From: Candidatus Melainabacteria bacterium
GTDB taxonomy: Bacteria > Cyanobacteriota > Vampirovibrionia > Obscuribacterales > Obscuribacteraceae
Assembly: GCA_003242885.1 (NCBI GenBank)
Contig: QKMZ01000005.1
Span: forward strand, 1 to 64,000
Direction: 5' to 3'
DNA: 64,000 nt
The position numbers were made by a program, and so were the translations under genes. Under the pieces are notes generated by a model. That model did no database searches. It was not told the DNA's origin and saw only the letters and a program-made list of their open reading frames with translations. This document shows, piece by piece, positions 40,326 to 50,168 of the stretch. How positions within the stretch are numbered: position 1 is the first letter of the stretch; each line of letters begins with the position of its first letter.

Positions 40326-41747
40326 CTACGACCCTTGCTTCGTCTTGTTGTCCACGACCTTTGCTCCTTCTGTCAAAGTGTCTTGGGGATTCACAACTAT
40401 TGATTCGCTTCCATTTAGTCCACTGATAACTTCAATGTCGGTCCCTAGATCTTTTCCGAGTTGGAGTTTTTTGAAGTGAACAGTGCCGTCTTTTGCTAGC
40501 GTTAGCACACGTTGACCTTCACTAGAAGAAACCAATGAATTCGCTGGAATCAAGAACGTCTTTGTTGTGACGGGAACAGACATATTTACGTCCGCGTACA
40601 TGCCCGGAGCTAGAAGCATTTCTTTGTTGTCGATGTGAATTTCGGTGCGCATTGTCCGCGCGGCCGGATCGAGTGCGACTGATGTGCGTGCGACGGTGCC
40701 TTTGAATTCACGGTCTGGAAACTCTTTCAAACTCACTTTTACAGCCTGTCCCGCGCGCACTCCGACGGCAACGTATTGAGGCACGTCGATGAAAACTTTC
40801 ACCGTATCCACTCGTGCGATCTTGAAAAGGGAAGTCTTCGAATTTTCGCTTCCGGAAGTGACCAGCATGCCCGTGTCAGCATTGCGCTCCGTGACTATTC
40901 CTGCAAATGGGCTGGTGACATTCTGAAATGCTCTTTCAGTACTGCTTCTGGTGGCGCGCGCTTTTGATGCAAGTATATTTGCCGCACTTAGATCTACTGT
41001 CGCGCTCTGAGCTTTGACCTTCGCGCGAGCAGCAACGACGTTTGATTCGGCTGCGCTGACTTTGTCTAATGCGGCTTGGCGTGCGGCTGTTGTGGTCTTA
41101 TACCTGTTTTCTTTTTCATCAACATCTTGCCACGAAACCGCACCTTGCTCTCCCAAGCTTTTCCATCTCTGGTATGTCGATAGCGCAAACTTTTGATCGC
41201 TTTCCGCTTCAGTGAGAGATGCTTTTGCTTGGGAAACTTGTGCGATGGCTGCGCTCAAATCTGCCAGAGCGCGATCTCTATCTGCCTCGCTCTGAGCACG
41301 TGCCGCCACTGACGTGAGCACTTGTGCTTCTGCCTCGCGCTCGCTGGCTTCAACTTCGGGTGTCTGCAATTTTGCCAACAACTGACCAGCTTGAACACGA
41401 TCGCCGATATCAGCAAATCGCTGCTGAACATAGCCACTGCTTCTAGCGTAAATTTCAGCGTCTACAATTGCCTCGATGGTGCCTGGCAAATTTAGCTGTG
41501 TTGTCGATGGTGCCGGGCGCACTGGAGTTATTGAAACAAGTGGCAATTGCTCAACAATTTTCTTGTGGCTCTCGCCTAATTCTTGTCCCTGCATAATCCG
41601 TGGAAAAACACCGATCGGCAAAGCGAGCGACATTACTATTCCTGAGATTCCGAGCAAGCGTGCAAATCCTGACTCTTTCCTGCCTTCGCGAAAGTTTGGT
41701 GGTGCTGTAGTTTCTCTAGTTGGCTTTGGAATTGTTTGTTCAACCAT
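40326..41747 (-). CDS. RND efflux periplasmic adaptor (HlyD/MFP family), 473 aa
   Basis: I use ATG 41747 (GGAG about ten bases upstream) since the earlier starts lack support. Residues 35-60 hold one hydrophobic segment for membrane anchoring; then the barrel-sandwich half motifs (LNLPGTIEAIVDAEIYARSSGYV, FADIGDRVQAGQLLAKLQTPEV), a long coiled-coil hairpin (about 120-250), the second lipoyl half (SPFAGIVTERNADTGMLV), and a beta-barrel/membrane-proximal end (DPAARTMRTEIHID). It bridges an inner-membrane RND pump and an outer-membrane channel. The pump gene lies upstream, 322 bp away with its own operator-like palindrome between, so they may be separate transcripts. Confidence 0.93.
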   Translation of the reverse strand: MVEQTIPKPTRETTAPPNFREGRKESGFARLLGISGIVMSLALPIGVFPRIMQGQELGESHKKIVEQLPLVSITPVRPAPSTTQLNLPGTIEAIVDAEIYARSSGYVQQRFADIGDRVQAGQLLAKLQTPEVEASEREAEAQVLTSVAARAQSEADRDRALADLSAAIAQVSQAKASLTEAESDQKFALSTYQRWKSLGEQGAVSWQDVDEKENRYKTTTAARQAALDKVSAAESNVVAARAKVKAQSATVDLSAANILASKARATRSSTERAFQNVTSPFAGIVTERNADTGMLVTSGSENSKTSLFKIARVDTVKVFIDVPQYVAVGVRAGQAVKVSLKEFPDREFKGTVARTSVALDPAARTMRTEIHIDNKEMLLAPGMYADVNMSVPVTTKTFLIPANSLVSSSEGQRVLTLAKDGTVHFKKLQLGKDLGTDIEVISGLNGSESIVVNPQDTLTEGAKVVDNKTKQGS

Positions 41748-42069
41748 GACTCGGTCTCCACTTTCCATCAATCGGCGTCGGCAAATTTTGGGATGGCGCA
41801 AACACTACGTAATCGAATTCAAATGTCGGTACAAAGTATCCAACACCTGGCGAGCGGTTTTTGCCGCGTTTTCAACTTGAGTTTATCGCTGTTATTAGAA
41901 TAGACCGGTCGGTCTAATTCGTCAATGCCTTTTGTCTGTAAATTAATGAAATACAAGGGTTTCAAGGGTTTTCCACCATTCTAAGTAACCTGGGTGATAC
42001 TGGTTCGGCAGCGACGCGTTAATGCGCTTCAACTAACGCCAAGACCGTACTCTGCACGCCTTCCAGTCA
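41748..42069. other. 322-bp region between RND adaptor and pump
   Basis: No gene is supported. The region carries the TetR-type palindrome at 41901-41916, and the adaptor promoter should be near it. Confidence 0.5.
41901..41916. promoter_or_regulatory. TetR-type operator upstream of the RND adaptor
   Basis: TAGACCGGTCGGTCTA has perfect 6-bp arms TAGACC/GGTCTA around GGTC. This is a well-known TetR-family operator form. It lies about 155 bp before ATG 41747. A related site precedes the pump gene at 45326-45340, suggesting coregulation by one TetR repressor not encoded in this window. Confidence 0.7.
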
Positions 42070-45000
42070 TTACGCGACTTCTGCTGGATGCGCAGGAGCA
42101 GAGGCAGCCGGACGCAACTTCTTCCGTATAAGGCTGAATATCACAGGTACGAAAAAGAGCGTAAAGAAAGTCGCCATCGAAAGACCACCAATTACGGCAC
42201 GTCCCAGTGGTGCGTTTTGCTCGCCGCCTTCGCCCCATCCAAGCGACATCGGAATCATCCCGATGATCATCGCCAGCGCTGTCATCATGACGGGACGCAG
42301 ACGTGTTTTTCCCGCCTCCAAAGCAGCAGAGCGCACATCAAGACCCTCCGACAGTTTTTCATTTGCAAATGTAATCATCAAAATACTGTTGGCAGTCGCC
42401 ACGCCAATGCTCATGATTGCTCCCATAAGCGACGGGACATTGAAAGTAGTCGTCGTCATGAATAACATCCAAACGATGCCTGCAAAAGCTCCTGGTAGCG
42501 CAGTGATGATGATGAGCGGGTCTGTCCAGCTTTGGAAGTTGACGACCATCAGCAGATATACAAGGACAATTGCGCCAAGGAATCCAATACCTAGTTTCAG
42601 AAAGGCGCTGTCCATGTTTTCCACGAGCCCGCGCAAAAATATCTGATTACCTGGTTTCATTTTGGGCTTGTATTCCTCGAGAATCTTTTGAATGTCTTGC
42701 GCGACACCGCCCAGATCTCGAGTTTGCACACTGGCATAAATATCAAACACTGGCTGAATGTTGAGATGATTGATGGTGCCATATCCTGATGTGTGCTCGA
42801 TGGTGGCAATGTTGCCGAGGAACTCCGCCTGCTGCGTTAAACCTTTCGTGGACAACGGTGTTTTCATGATCGAGCTCACAGAATCAACCTTGTATTGCGG
42901 CGTTTGCACTGCAAGAAAATACTGAATCCCTGTGGTTGGATCGACCCAGTAGTTAGGTGTGACCTGCGTGTTCGAACTAAGTGATACCAACACATCATTC
43001 GCCACATCGCGCTGGGTGAGTCCAAATCGTGCTGCACGCGCTCTATCTACATTGAGTTTTAATTGGGGTGCATCAACCTCTTGGTGCAGATGCACATCAA
43101 CTGCGCCGGGTACCTTGCGCACTCTATCTATGATCTCCCTGGCAATTTGCAAATTCTCTGCTTTGTTGTATCCGGCAACTCGAATGTTGATTGGCGCAGG
43201 CAATCCAAAGCTGAGAATTTGGTTGACGATGTCGGCTGGCTGGTAGTAGAAGGTTAGATTTGGAAACTTACTGTTGAGCGCATTGCGCACAAGTCGCATA
43301 TATTCCGGCGTCGAGTGAGCTCGATGGTGTTTTAGCGATACGAGAATCTCACCGTCTGCAGTGCCAATCGTCGCACTGTCACCGAATGCAAGATTGAACG
43401 CTTCCGCGGGCATCCCGATATTGTCTATAAGAAGAGCAATTTCTTCCTTTGGAATCAACTTGCGGATTTCTGCTTCCACTTCGCTGAAAAGTCTTTCGGT
43501 TTTCTCAATGCGCGTCCCGCTTTGCGCTTTTACGTGCAGTCGAAACTGTCCCGCGTCAACTATTGGAAAGAAGTCCCTGCCGATGAAGGGAAGTAAGATG
43601 GCGCCCGAAATCAAAATCGCCACTGCGAGACCCACTACCGCTTTCGGAGAATCCAGCGACCAGCGTAAACCAGCCATGTACACCCGCCGCAAGCGATCGA
43701 ATCGGTCGTTAAACCAGGCATGAAATTTTTCGAATGCGGTTTCTTTTCCTCCGTGAGCATGATTTTCTAACTCGCTCTTCAACAAGTATTTCACCATTAC
43801 CGGTACCAGAGTTCTCGATAGAATATAAGATGCGAAAACGGCGAAAACTACAGCCAGTGCGAACGGAACGAAAAGAAAACGCGCTGGACCTTCAAGCAAA
43901 ATTACTGGTAGAAACACAATACAGATTGCTGACGTGGCAACAAAAGTTGGCACCGCGATCTGTTGAGCGCCATCAAGAATTGCAGTTTTGAGGTCTTTGC
44001 CCAGTGCAATGTTGCGGTGTATGTTCTCAATCTCAACTGTCGCGTCGTCGACCAAAATTCCAATCGCCAGCGCTAGACCGCCCAGGGTCATTATGTTCAG
44101 CGACATGCGCAATGCGTCTAACGCGATGATCGAACTGAGGATTGATAGCGGGATGGATATCAAGACAATGAGAGTGCTTCTCCAGCTTCCCAGGAAGAGG
44201 AGTATCATTGCTCCCGTCAAACATGCCGCAATTATTCCTTCATGTACCACGTTGTCGACGGCTGCCTTTACGAAAAGCGACTGGTCGAAGAGTTGTTCAA
44301 TTCGCATACCAGGCGGTGCTGCGGCTTGAAGTGTCGGCACCAAACTCTTGATCTGATTGACGATATCTAGTGTGGAGACTGCACCGTTTTTCAAAATTGT
44401 GACGAGAACCGAGCGCGAACCTTCCGCTCTTACGATGTTTTGCTGAACAGCAAATCCGTCGCGGACATGCGCCACGTCACGTATGAAAATTACTTTCCCG
44501 TTGACCATCTTGATTGGCAGATCATTGATCGATTGCACAACCTCAGGCGTGTTGTTCAGCAGAACTCGGTAGTCGGTATCTCCGATTTTTGCTTTACCTG
44601 ATGGCAATGCAAGATTCTGCGCATTGATGGCGTCGTTGACTTCGCGAGGAGAAATACCTTTTGACTGAAGCGCCATCGGATCGATGTCGATCATGATCTG
44701 TCTGACTTTCCCACCGTAAGGTGCAGGTAGCGTGGTGCCCTGCACAACTGCGAGTGCCTGTCTGATTCGAAAGATCCCATAATCGTATAGCTGTGATTCA
44801 TTGAGTGTTTCGCTGCTCAAGGCAAGCTGAATGATCGGCACAGATGATGCCGTGTATCGCAGAATGATCGGCGGTTGAACACCCGGGGGCATACGGCGCA
44901 GAATGCCTTGCGACACCGCGGTTGCCTGCGCCATTGCGGATTCAACGTTGGCGCCTGGGTGGAAGAAGAGGCGAATGACGCCGACCCCGTCAGTCGTCTG

Positions 45001-45249
45001 AGACTCAATTGCTTTGATGTCTTTGACGTTGGCTGACAGTGAATACTCACTGTAAATAGTGAGTCGTCGCTCCATCTCCTCCGCTGACATGCCACCATAC
45101 GTCCAGATGACGCTGATGACCGGAATGTTGATATCAGGAAAGATATCCACAGGCATCGAGCGTACCGAGCCGATGCCCAATATCATTATCAAAATCGCCA
45201 TGACGACGAACGTATATGGGCGGCTTAAAGCCAGCCTTACGACCCACAT
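42070..45249 (-). CDS. RND multidrug efflux pump (AcrB/HAE1 type), 1059 aa
   Basis: Start ATG 45249 (MWVVRLALSRP, AGAGGA upstream); the longer frame adds 20 unsupported residues. The typical inner-membrane RND layout is present: TM1 with PVDIFPDINIPVISV and YGGMSAEEME, two periplasmic porter loops, and TM4 with IGILVDDATVEIENIHR (proton-relay Asp pair). In TM10-11 the conserved Lys of AcrB (Lys940) is not seen (GVATANSILMITFA). The protein pairs with the downstream adaptor; no outer-membrane channel is adjacent, so it may share the TolC-like protein at 54.7-56.2 kb or an unlinked one. Confidence 0.95.
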   Translation of the reverse strand: MWVVRLALSRPYTFVVMAILIMILGIGSVRSMPVDIFPDINIPVISVIWTYGGMSAEEMERRLTIYSEYSLSANVKDIKAIESQTTDGVGVIRLFFHPGANVESAMAQATAVSQGILRRMPPGVQPPIILRYTASSVPIIQLALSSETLNESQLYDYGIFRIRQALAVVQGTTLPAPYGGKVRQIMIDIDPMALQSKGISPREVNDAINAQNLALPSGKAKIGDTDYRVLLNNTPEVVQSINDLPIKMVNGKVIFIRDVAHVRDGFAVQQNIVRAEGSRSVLVTILKNGAVSTLDIVNQIKSLVPTLQAAAPPGMRIEQLFDQSLFVKAAVDNVVHEGIIAACLTGAMILLFLGSWRSTLIVLISIPLSILSSIIALDALRMSLNIMTLGGLALAIGILVDDATVEIENIHRNIALGKDLKTAILDGAQQIAVPTFVATSAICIVFLPVILLEGPARFLFVPFALAVVFAVFASYILSRTLVPVMVKYLLKSELENHAHGGKETAFEKFHAWFNDRFDRLRRVYMAGLRWSLDSPKAVVGLAVAILISGAILLPFIGRDFFPIVDAGQFRLHVKAQSGTRIEKTERLFSEVEAEIRKLIPKEEIALLIDNIGMPAEAFNLAFGDSATIGTADGEILVSLKHHRAHSTPEYMRLVRNALNSKFPNLTFYYQPADIVNQILSFGLPAPINIRVAGYNKAENLQIAREIIDRVRKVPGAVDVHLHQEVDAPQLKLNVDRARAARFGLTQRDVANDVLVSLSSNTQVTPNYWVDPTTGIQYFLAVQTPQYKVDSVSSIMKTPLSTKGLTQQAEFLGNIATIEHTSGYGTINHLNIQPVFDIYASVQTRDLGGVAQDIQKILEEYKPKMKPGNQIFLRGLVENMDSAFLKLGIGFLGAIVLVYLLMVVNFQSWTDPLIIITALPGAFAGIVWMLFMTTTTFNVPSLMGAIMSIGVATANSILMITFANEKLSEGLDVRSAALEAGKTRLRPVMMTALAMIIGMIPMSLGWGEGGEQNAPLGRAVIGGLSMATFFTLFFVPVIFSLIRKKLRPAASAPAHPAEVA

Positions 45250-45325
45250 TGGAATTCCTCTTATAGTGTTTAAAACGGGGGTGATGCCGCGAATGGATTT
45301 CGGGTTCACTGCGATAAGTTTAGAA

Positions 45326-45340
45326 TAGACCAGTCGTCTA
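45326..45340. promoter_or_regulatory. TetR-type operator upstream of the RND pump
   Basis: TAGACCAGTCGTCTA has 5-bp arms TAGAC/GTCTA around CAGTC, related to the palindrome at 41901. It lies about 76 bp before ATG 45249 of the pump, at a promoter-like distance. Confidence 0.65.
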
Positions 45341-45565
45341 GTAACGTCAAGCCCCCCAAAAAGGACAGTAAAGTCTCAAATAGTGGGGAATTTCCAGAAA
45401 CCTTGGAACCTGGGACGATTTTGCCAGTCCGCAGAGGTGTTACGACGCCACATTCAAGTAGCCAATCGGCTACGTCGGGGACCGAAAAGGTAAGCAGAGC
45501 TAGGTTGATAGCGAAAGAGCGGACCCCCCAAGATGGCGAGTCAAGGAGTCACCCAGGTATTGATT
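45341..45565. other. Divergent region between pump and phospholipase
   Basis: This contains the promoters for the leftward pump and the rightward patatin gene by position. The region has a high A+T stretch (AAAAAGGACAGTAAAGTC) but no gene or repeat I can support. Confidence 0.4.
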
Positions 45566-46828
45566 ATGAAACGACGTCATTTGCTAGCTTTGTCGTTATT
45601 TGTCTCGCTCGCCCCCGCGCCGCTGGTGTTCCCGAATGCGGTTTTCGCTGCTAATGACCCGATTTCACCGGTGTCCAGGGCGGCTAACGGCGCGGACGCT
45701 TCTCACACCTCGGCTCATCCAAACGTAGATGGAGTGGCGCATACGGATATTGAAACCGCTACAAAGTCGACGGTTGAATCCCACGGACCGGCACCAGAAG
45801 TCATATTCAATCCTAAGCCTACCGAAACTGAGACGAATGCGACGTCAATCAAACCAGCAAATCCGCATTCTATGGAATACGGTTATGTACCGAAACTCGT
45901 TCCCTTTGCCACAAGTGATGGCAGGTTTCAAGTAAAGAAGGCTCACGAGAGAAAAACATTGGCACTCGCTCTTGGTGGAGGCGGCGTGCGCGGAGCTGCT
46001 CACGTGGGCGTTTTAAAAGTATTCGAGCGAGAAAAAATTCCAATCGATTACATCGTTGGCAATTCGATGGGAGCGATTGTGGGCGGAATGTATGCTGCAG
46101 GAGTCGATTTTGATGAGCTTTCCAACGAGCAGAGTTTTGAAGACTTTCGTAAATCGTATGTCCCGACGTGGACGGCCAAAACGCTTCGACTGCCGCTTTC
46201 CGTCTTGTGTCGTCCGTTTCGAACGGGCCCTGTGGGCATTATGACAGGCAAGAAATATCAGAAGTTCTTGGAGAAACATATACCAAAAGGCAAGGAAAAC
46301 ATCGAGAGCCTGAATATTCCATTTTCTGCCGTCGTCACCAATTTGATCGACGGGCAGGCTTACAGAATCAGCGAAGGCGATCTCGCCACTGCGATGCGCG
46401 CCAGTTCTGCGATTGCACCGATAATTCGACCCGTGAAAATAGGCGACAAGCTCTGCGTTGATGGCGGCGTACGTGCAAATTTGCCGGCATCTGCAGCACG
46501 AGATACTGGCGCCGATGTTGTGGTGGCAGTCTTAGTGGACGATCCGTTGCGTAAAGTGCCAGAGAAAGAATTGCGTCACTTCCGCTCGGTCGCTGAGCGA
46601 ATGACAAACATTGTCCTTGCTGTTACTGACGAACAGCAGTTGCAGTTCGCAGACATCGTGATAAGTCCTGATGTAAGCGGAATTTCGATATTCTCCAAGA
46701 AAAGAGAAGACATCGAACGTGCAATGAAGGCCGGCGAAATAGCCGCTGAGAAGGCGATGCCTTTGATTAGACAAAAGTTGAATTTGCCACCGAGCACGCA
46801 GTTGAGTGGTTCTAGCCTTAGTCACTAG
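45566..46828 (+). CDS. Patatin-like phospholipase with signal peptide, 420 aa
   Basis: I start at ATG 45566 (MKRRHLLALSLFVSLAP...), giving a signal peptide ending near AVFAAND; an ATG 33 bases upstream is also open. Residues about 35-125 are low-complexity (Thr/Ser/His/Pro). The patatin domain then has GGGGVRGAAH, the nucleophile GNSMG (Ser167), and the catalytic Asp in VDGGVRAN (Asp299). Patatins are serine lipases that use a Ser/Asp dyad on phospholipids. Secretion suggests action in the envelope or outside. No neighbours clarify the role; the next gene is unrelated. Confidence 0.9.
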   Translation: MKRRHLLALSLFVSLAPAPLVFPNAVFAANDPISPVSRAANGADASHTSAHPNVDGVAHTDIETATKSTVESHGPAPEVIFNPKPTETETNATSIKPANPHSMEYGYVPKLVPFATSDGRFQVKKAHERKTLALALGGGGVRGAAHVGVLKVFEREKIPIDYIVGNSMGAIVGGMYAAGVDFDELSNEQSFEDFRKSYVPTWTAKTLRLPLSVLCRPFRTGPVGIMTGKKYQKFLEKHIPKGKENIESLNIPFSAVVTNLIDGQAYRISEGDLATAMRASSAIAPIIRPVKIGDKLCVDGGVRANLPASAARDTGADVVVAVLVDDPLRKVPEKELRHFRSVAERMTNIVLAVTDEQQLQFADIVISPDVSGISIFSKKREDIERAMKAGEIAAEKAMPLIRQKLNLPPSTQLSGSSLSH

Positions 46829-46977
46829 CTGACGGTGGTTGCCTGTAGTCAAAGTCACTACCTGTCTTTTAAGCCTTGGCCCATCAGCGCAAATGATTCC
46901 GGTCCTTCGCCGTTTAGCCGCTCAGTCCATTGTGGTTTAATTCTGGAACGGACCGTTTTGATGTATGACCAGCCACT

Positions 46978-47460
46978 ATGGAAGCGTCAATAACACTAAT
47001 TACATCTCAAAAGGCGTTCGATCAGTTCTTTCCTGGTCTGATGTGGGATTGCTCGTATGTGAAAGAATCGCATTTTGTGCAGGCACAGTGGCAAGCCTCT
47101 AATGGTGTGGCTTTTAAGGAACAATCGATTCTTCGTATACTGTTCATGCTTCCATGCGAACTTGCGAATCAAGCGCTAGAGCTTGTTGCGTACGATGTTT
47201 CCAACTATTCCATGGCTGAGTGGCTTGATGACTGCGTTCCAGCAGGTTCAATTAAGAGGCGGCAAGCAGAGGTTTCTTTCGGTCCCGTGATTATCAAAGC
47301 CGCTTGCATTGGTTATCGCTGGGTAGATAACATCTCGTCCGATCGGCACCAGTTTTTCACGCAAGAAGGATACTTCGACGAGCAAGGACGTATCGTTGAG
47401 CCGTACAATATTGACTGGCCGAGCGAGATGGATATGCCGATAGAGGCAGTTGCCGACTAG
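46978..47460 (+). CDS. Unknown protein, 160 aa
   Basis: A mixed alpha/beta soluble protein (MEASITLITSQKAFDQFFPG, LFMLPCELANQALELVAYDV, KAACIGYRWVDNISSDRHQF). No signal peptide or catalytic motif was recognised. It has a good open length and normal composition. No strong ribosome site is seen. It is convergent with the TPR gene at 47462, with stops nearly touching. Function unknown. Confidence 0.6.
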   Translation: MEASITLITSQKAFDQFFPGLMWDCSYVKESHFVQAQWQASNGVAFKEQSILRILFMLPCELANQALELVAYDVSNYSMAEWLDDCVPAGSIKRRQAEVSFGPVIIKAACIGYRWVDNISSDRHQFFTQEGYFDEQGRIVEPYNIDWPSEMDMPIEAVAD

Positions 47461-47461
47461 A

Positions 47462-48277
47462 TCAGTGAATGTTGAATTTTCTCTCGTAATCAGCGAGTAT
47501 TGCTTTTTCTCTCGCAGCATTCTTTTTGTCGCGCTTCTTTTCGTAGAGTGATAGCAGCAGCTTGTGTGCTGTCATGTTTGTTGGAAGTACTTGCACAGCT
47601 TTTTCGAGATCGGCAATTGCTTTGTTGCCTTGGTGCATCGCGATGTGTGCTTCGGCTCTGCGTCTTAAATTCGAAGAGTATGCCTTCGGATCATTTTGCT
47701 TCATAGCGATCAACGCTGTCTCGTCTTTTATGACTATCGGCCAGCGTTTTAACTCTTTGGCCATATCGGAGTGAAGTGTTCTTATTACGTCGTTGTCCGG
47801 AAACTTCTGCAAGAAGAGCTCCGATTCTTTCAACGCCTCGTCATATCGATGCAACTTCTGGAGGGGGCGAATTCTCACGCCTATATAACTTTGAGAACAT
47901 GCCATTGCTTTGTCGGCGGCTTTTAAAGCTAATTCCGGCTTATTTTGCAGGAAAAGTATTTCCGACTTCTTGTACCAAGCTTGCCCATTCTTTGGCTCTA
48001 TCGACAGCGCTTTGTCGAGATTGCCAATGGCTTCGTCGGAATTGTTGTCTGCAAGAAGTACACCCTTTAGGTAGTAAAAATTTGCGTTCTTTGGATCAAG
48101 CGCGATCGCTTCTTCTATCTGCTGAAGTGCCAAGTTGCGTTTGGCCGGTTTTTGGCTGTTGGTCGTTGCCAATTGGAAAAGCACGCTGGCTCGCGTTTGA
48201 TTTGATGGTCCGGCAAATGACGGATTTGCACCAAGAAAAGAGAGGAGAAGAGAAAGAGCGAGAACTATCGTCAGCAT
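47462..48277 (-). CDS. TPR-repeat protein with signal peptide, 271 aa
   Basis: The open frame is long, but ATG 48277 starts a clear signal peptide (MLTIVLALSLLLSFLGA, then NPSFAG), so I choose it. Four or more TPRs follow (RNLALQQIEEAIALDPKNAN, YYLKGVLLADNN, EAIGNLDKALSIEPKNGQ, AHIAMHQGNKAIADLEKAVQ). It is probably a periplasmic or outer-membrane-facing scaffold. It is divergent from the TPR protein at 48477, whose start is 200 bp away. Confidence 0.82.
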   Translation of the reverse strand: MLTIVLALSLLLSFLGANPSFAGPSNQTRASVLFQLATTNSQKPAKRNLALQQIEEAIALDPKNANFYYLKGVLLADNNSDEAIGNLDKALSIEPKNGQAWYKKSEILFLQNKPELALKAADKAMACSQSYIGVRIRPLQKLHRYDEALKESELFLQKFPDNDVIRTLHSDMAKELKRWPIVIKDETALIAMKQNDPKAYSSNLRRRAEAHIAMHQGNKAIADLEKAVQVLPTNMTAHKLLLSLYEKKRDKKNAAREKAILADYERKFNIH

Positions 48278-48476
48278 GCAGTCTAGCTCGAATTTGTGCT
48301 TGTCCAGCGCAATATTAACATGGCAAAACGGCAAATCTGCCAGCTCTGGACGGTTTTGTCGGCTGTCAATGTTCTTAATCCCCTCCCTTTGCAACGGCTC
48401 GATTTCTGGGTCTGTGACGCTCCGACCAGGTAGAATATATACTTTCAAAGGAATTGAGAGGCGAAGGAGCCGGGCT

Positions 48477-50087
48477 GTGTCATCAAACACTGAAATGCAG
48501 AGTACGCGCTTGAAAATGGTCAGTAAAGCATCTATAAACGGCGTTCTTGCTGGGTTGCTTTTAAGCGGTGTTCTCCCATTGTCCGCCGTTGCGGCACCCG
48601 CTGTCTGGTCTGACTTCTTTACCGATGGTCAAAAAGCACTGGAGCAGCAGAGCTTGTCGCTAGCCGAGAGTAAGTTCAGGAAAGCTTACGCATATGTGTT
48701 GAAGCAGTCGAAGAATCCGGCGGATGAAGAGAAGTGCATGCTTAAGCTGGCTGCCACGCTGGCTTTGGAAGATAAAACAGTGGAAGCGCAGGCACTCTAC
48801 CAGAAACTACAGAGACTCCTCACGAGCCGTTATGGTGCTCACAGCGCGCAGGTTGCGCCAGTATTGATGGCACTTGGTTCTCTGCAAGAAGCGGAGGGTG
48901 ACCATTCGTCTGCGATGAGCTATTACCAACAAGCTCTATCAATTAATGAGTCAAGCTATGGTCCTTATAGTCCTTACGTCGCCAGTTCGTTGCGTCGAAT
49001 GGGACGCGCCAGCAAGAAAGCCGGCAGAATTAAAGATGCCGAGACGCACTATCAGAGGGCGATTTCTATTCTTTCGAAAGATCCAAACTCTGATGCTGCG
49101 TCGCAGCTTGAAGGAGTGATGCATGACTATGGTGATTTGCTGAAGGGTAATGATAATTCGAACAAGGACCTGATCAAGGACTTTCAAGAAGACATTTTGA
49201 ACAGCAAGAATCCGCCTTCTCCTCCGCCCGAGAAACGCATTCAAGGCAGTGTTCAAAATAGCGCTCAATACAATGCGCAAAATAATATTGCGAGTACTCA
49301 GAGTGAAAGTGAGAAAGTTGAACTTCGTCAGAGCATTCCATCTACTGCTGGTTCTCAATCGCAGTTTCAAATCGCTAGCCAAAATCAGTTGGCGACTTCT
49401 CGAGAGGGACAAACAGATGCGAACAGCGCTGTTGCTCTGCGTGGTTTGATCGATCCGACATCAGATAGAACTTTGGCACCTGCGTACAAGGTGCTGAGCG
49501 ACTCAATTTTCAAGCAGAATCGTTTTGAAAAAGGCGAATCATATTATAAGCGTATGATTGCAATTGATATTGATGCACTTGGTCCGAACCATCCATCAGT
49601 TGCGAACGATTTGAATGGTTTGGCACAGCTCTATATCTCTCAGCAGCGATACAAAGAAGCGCAGCCATTGCTGATTCGCGCTTTGCCAATCTACGATGAA
49701 ACATATGGTTCCAACAATTTGCTCACCGTAAACACAAAGGCGTCGCTAGCCTTTGTAGAGTTGCAATTGGGCAATTCAGATAAGGCAGCAGAACTTTATA
49801 AAAACGCGCTTGTACAGGGGAAAACAGCGCTTGGACCGAACAGCATTGAAACCGCGCGAATTCTAAATAACCTGGCGTACTCGAAATACAAACAAGGAAA
49901 TTTGGATGAAGCACGAACATTCTATGAATGGGCGATTGCTAGTACTGAAGGTGCTGTCGGTGATAAAGACGCGTTGCTTGCCGCGTGTTTGCGAGATTAT
50001 GCTCAAGTGTTGCGAAGTCTAGGCCGTGTTCAGGATGCAACTGCTGCGGAAAGCAGAGCTGCCAGAATTCTGGCTGAAGCGAAATAG
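48477..50087 (+). CDS. TPR-repeat protein with signal peptide, 536 aa, paralogue of 57183-58670
   Basis: GTG 48477 has GGAG seven bases upstream and leads to a signal peptide (VSKASINGVLAGLLLSGVLP, ending SAVAA); an ATG at 48495 is also possible. TPRs fill about 55-230 and 340-520 (SHYGPYSPYVASSLRRMGRAS-like and LNNLAYSKYKQGNLDEARTF). The middle, 250-340, is Gln/Asn/Ser-rich. The C-terminal half matches the protein at 57183-58670 (GPNHPSVANDLNGLAQLY versus GVDHPSVARDLSGLAALY). The two genes flank the tripartite RND operon. Role unknown; TPR scaffolds commonly assemble envelope complexes. Confidence 0.85.
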   Translation: MSSNTEMQSTRLKMVSKASINGVLAGLLLSGVLPLSAVAAPAVWSDFFTDGQKALEQQSLSLAESKFRKAYAYVLKQSKNPADEEKCMLKLAATLALEDKTVEAQALYQKLQRLLTSRYGAHSAQVAPVLMALGSLQEAEGDHSSAMSYYQQALSINESSYGPYSPYVASSLRRMGRASKKAGRIKDAETHYQRAISILSKDPNSDAASQLEGVMHDYGDLLKGNDNSNKDLIKDFQEDILNSKNPPSPPPEKRIQGSVQNSAQYNAQNNIASTQSESEKVELRQSIPSTAGSQSQFQIASQNQLATSREGQTDANSAVALRGLIDPTSDRTLAPAYKVLSDSIFKQNRFEKGESYYKRMIAIDIDALGPNHPSVANDLNGLAQLYISQQRYKEAQPLLIRALPIYDETYGSNNLLTVNTKASLAFVELQLGNSDKAAELYKNALVQGKTALGPNSIETARILNNLAYSKYKQGNLDEARTFYEWAIASTEGAVGDKDALLAACLRDYAQVLRSLGRVQDATAAESRAARILAEAK

Positions 50088-50106
50088 AGCGTTTTGGTCT
50101 ACATAG

Positions 50107-50166
50107 GCTGGGAGCGCCGGCGGCTCGCCAGCTATGAAGATGCCGCCAGGATGGCGGCGCTCCGGC
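50107..50166. repeat. REP-like palindrome locus D
   Basis: Between the TPR gene and the RND adaptor stop lies GGAGCGCCGG...GCGGCGCTCC with internal GCCGCC/GGCGGC pairs. It shares GGAGCGCCGGC with the 23-mer at 58706 and so belongs to the same dispersed repeat family, possibly a 3'-end hairpin for two convergent genes. Confidence 0.5.
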
Positions 50167-50168
50167 CG

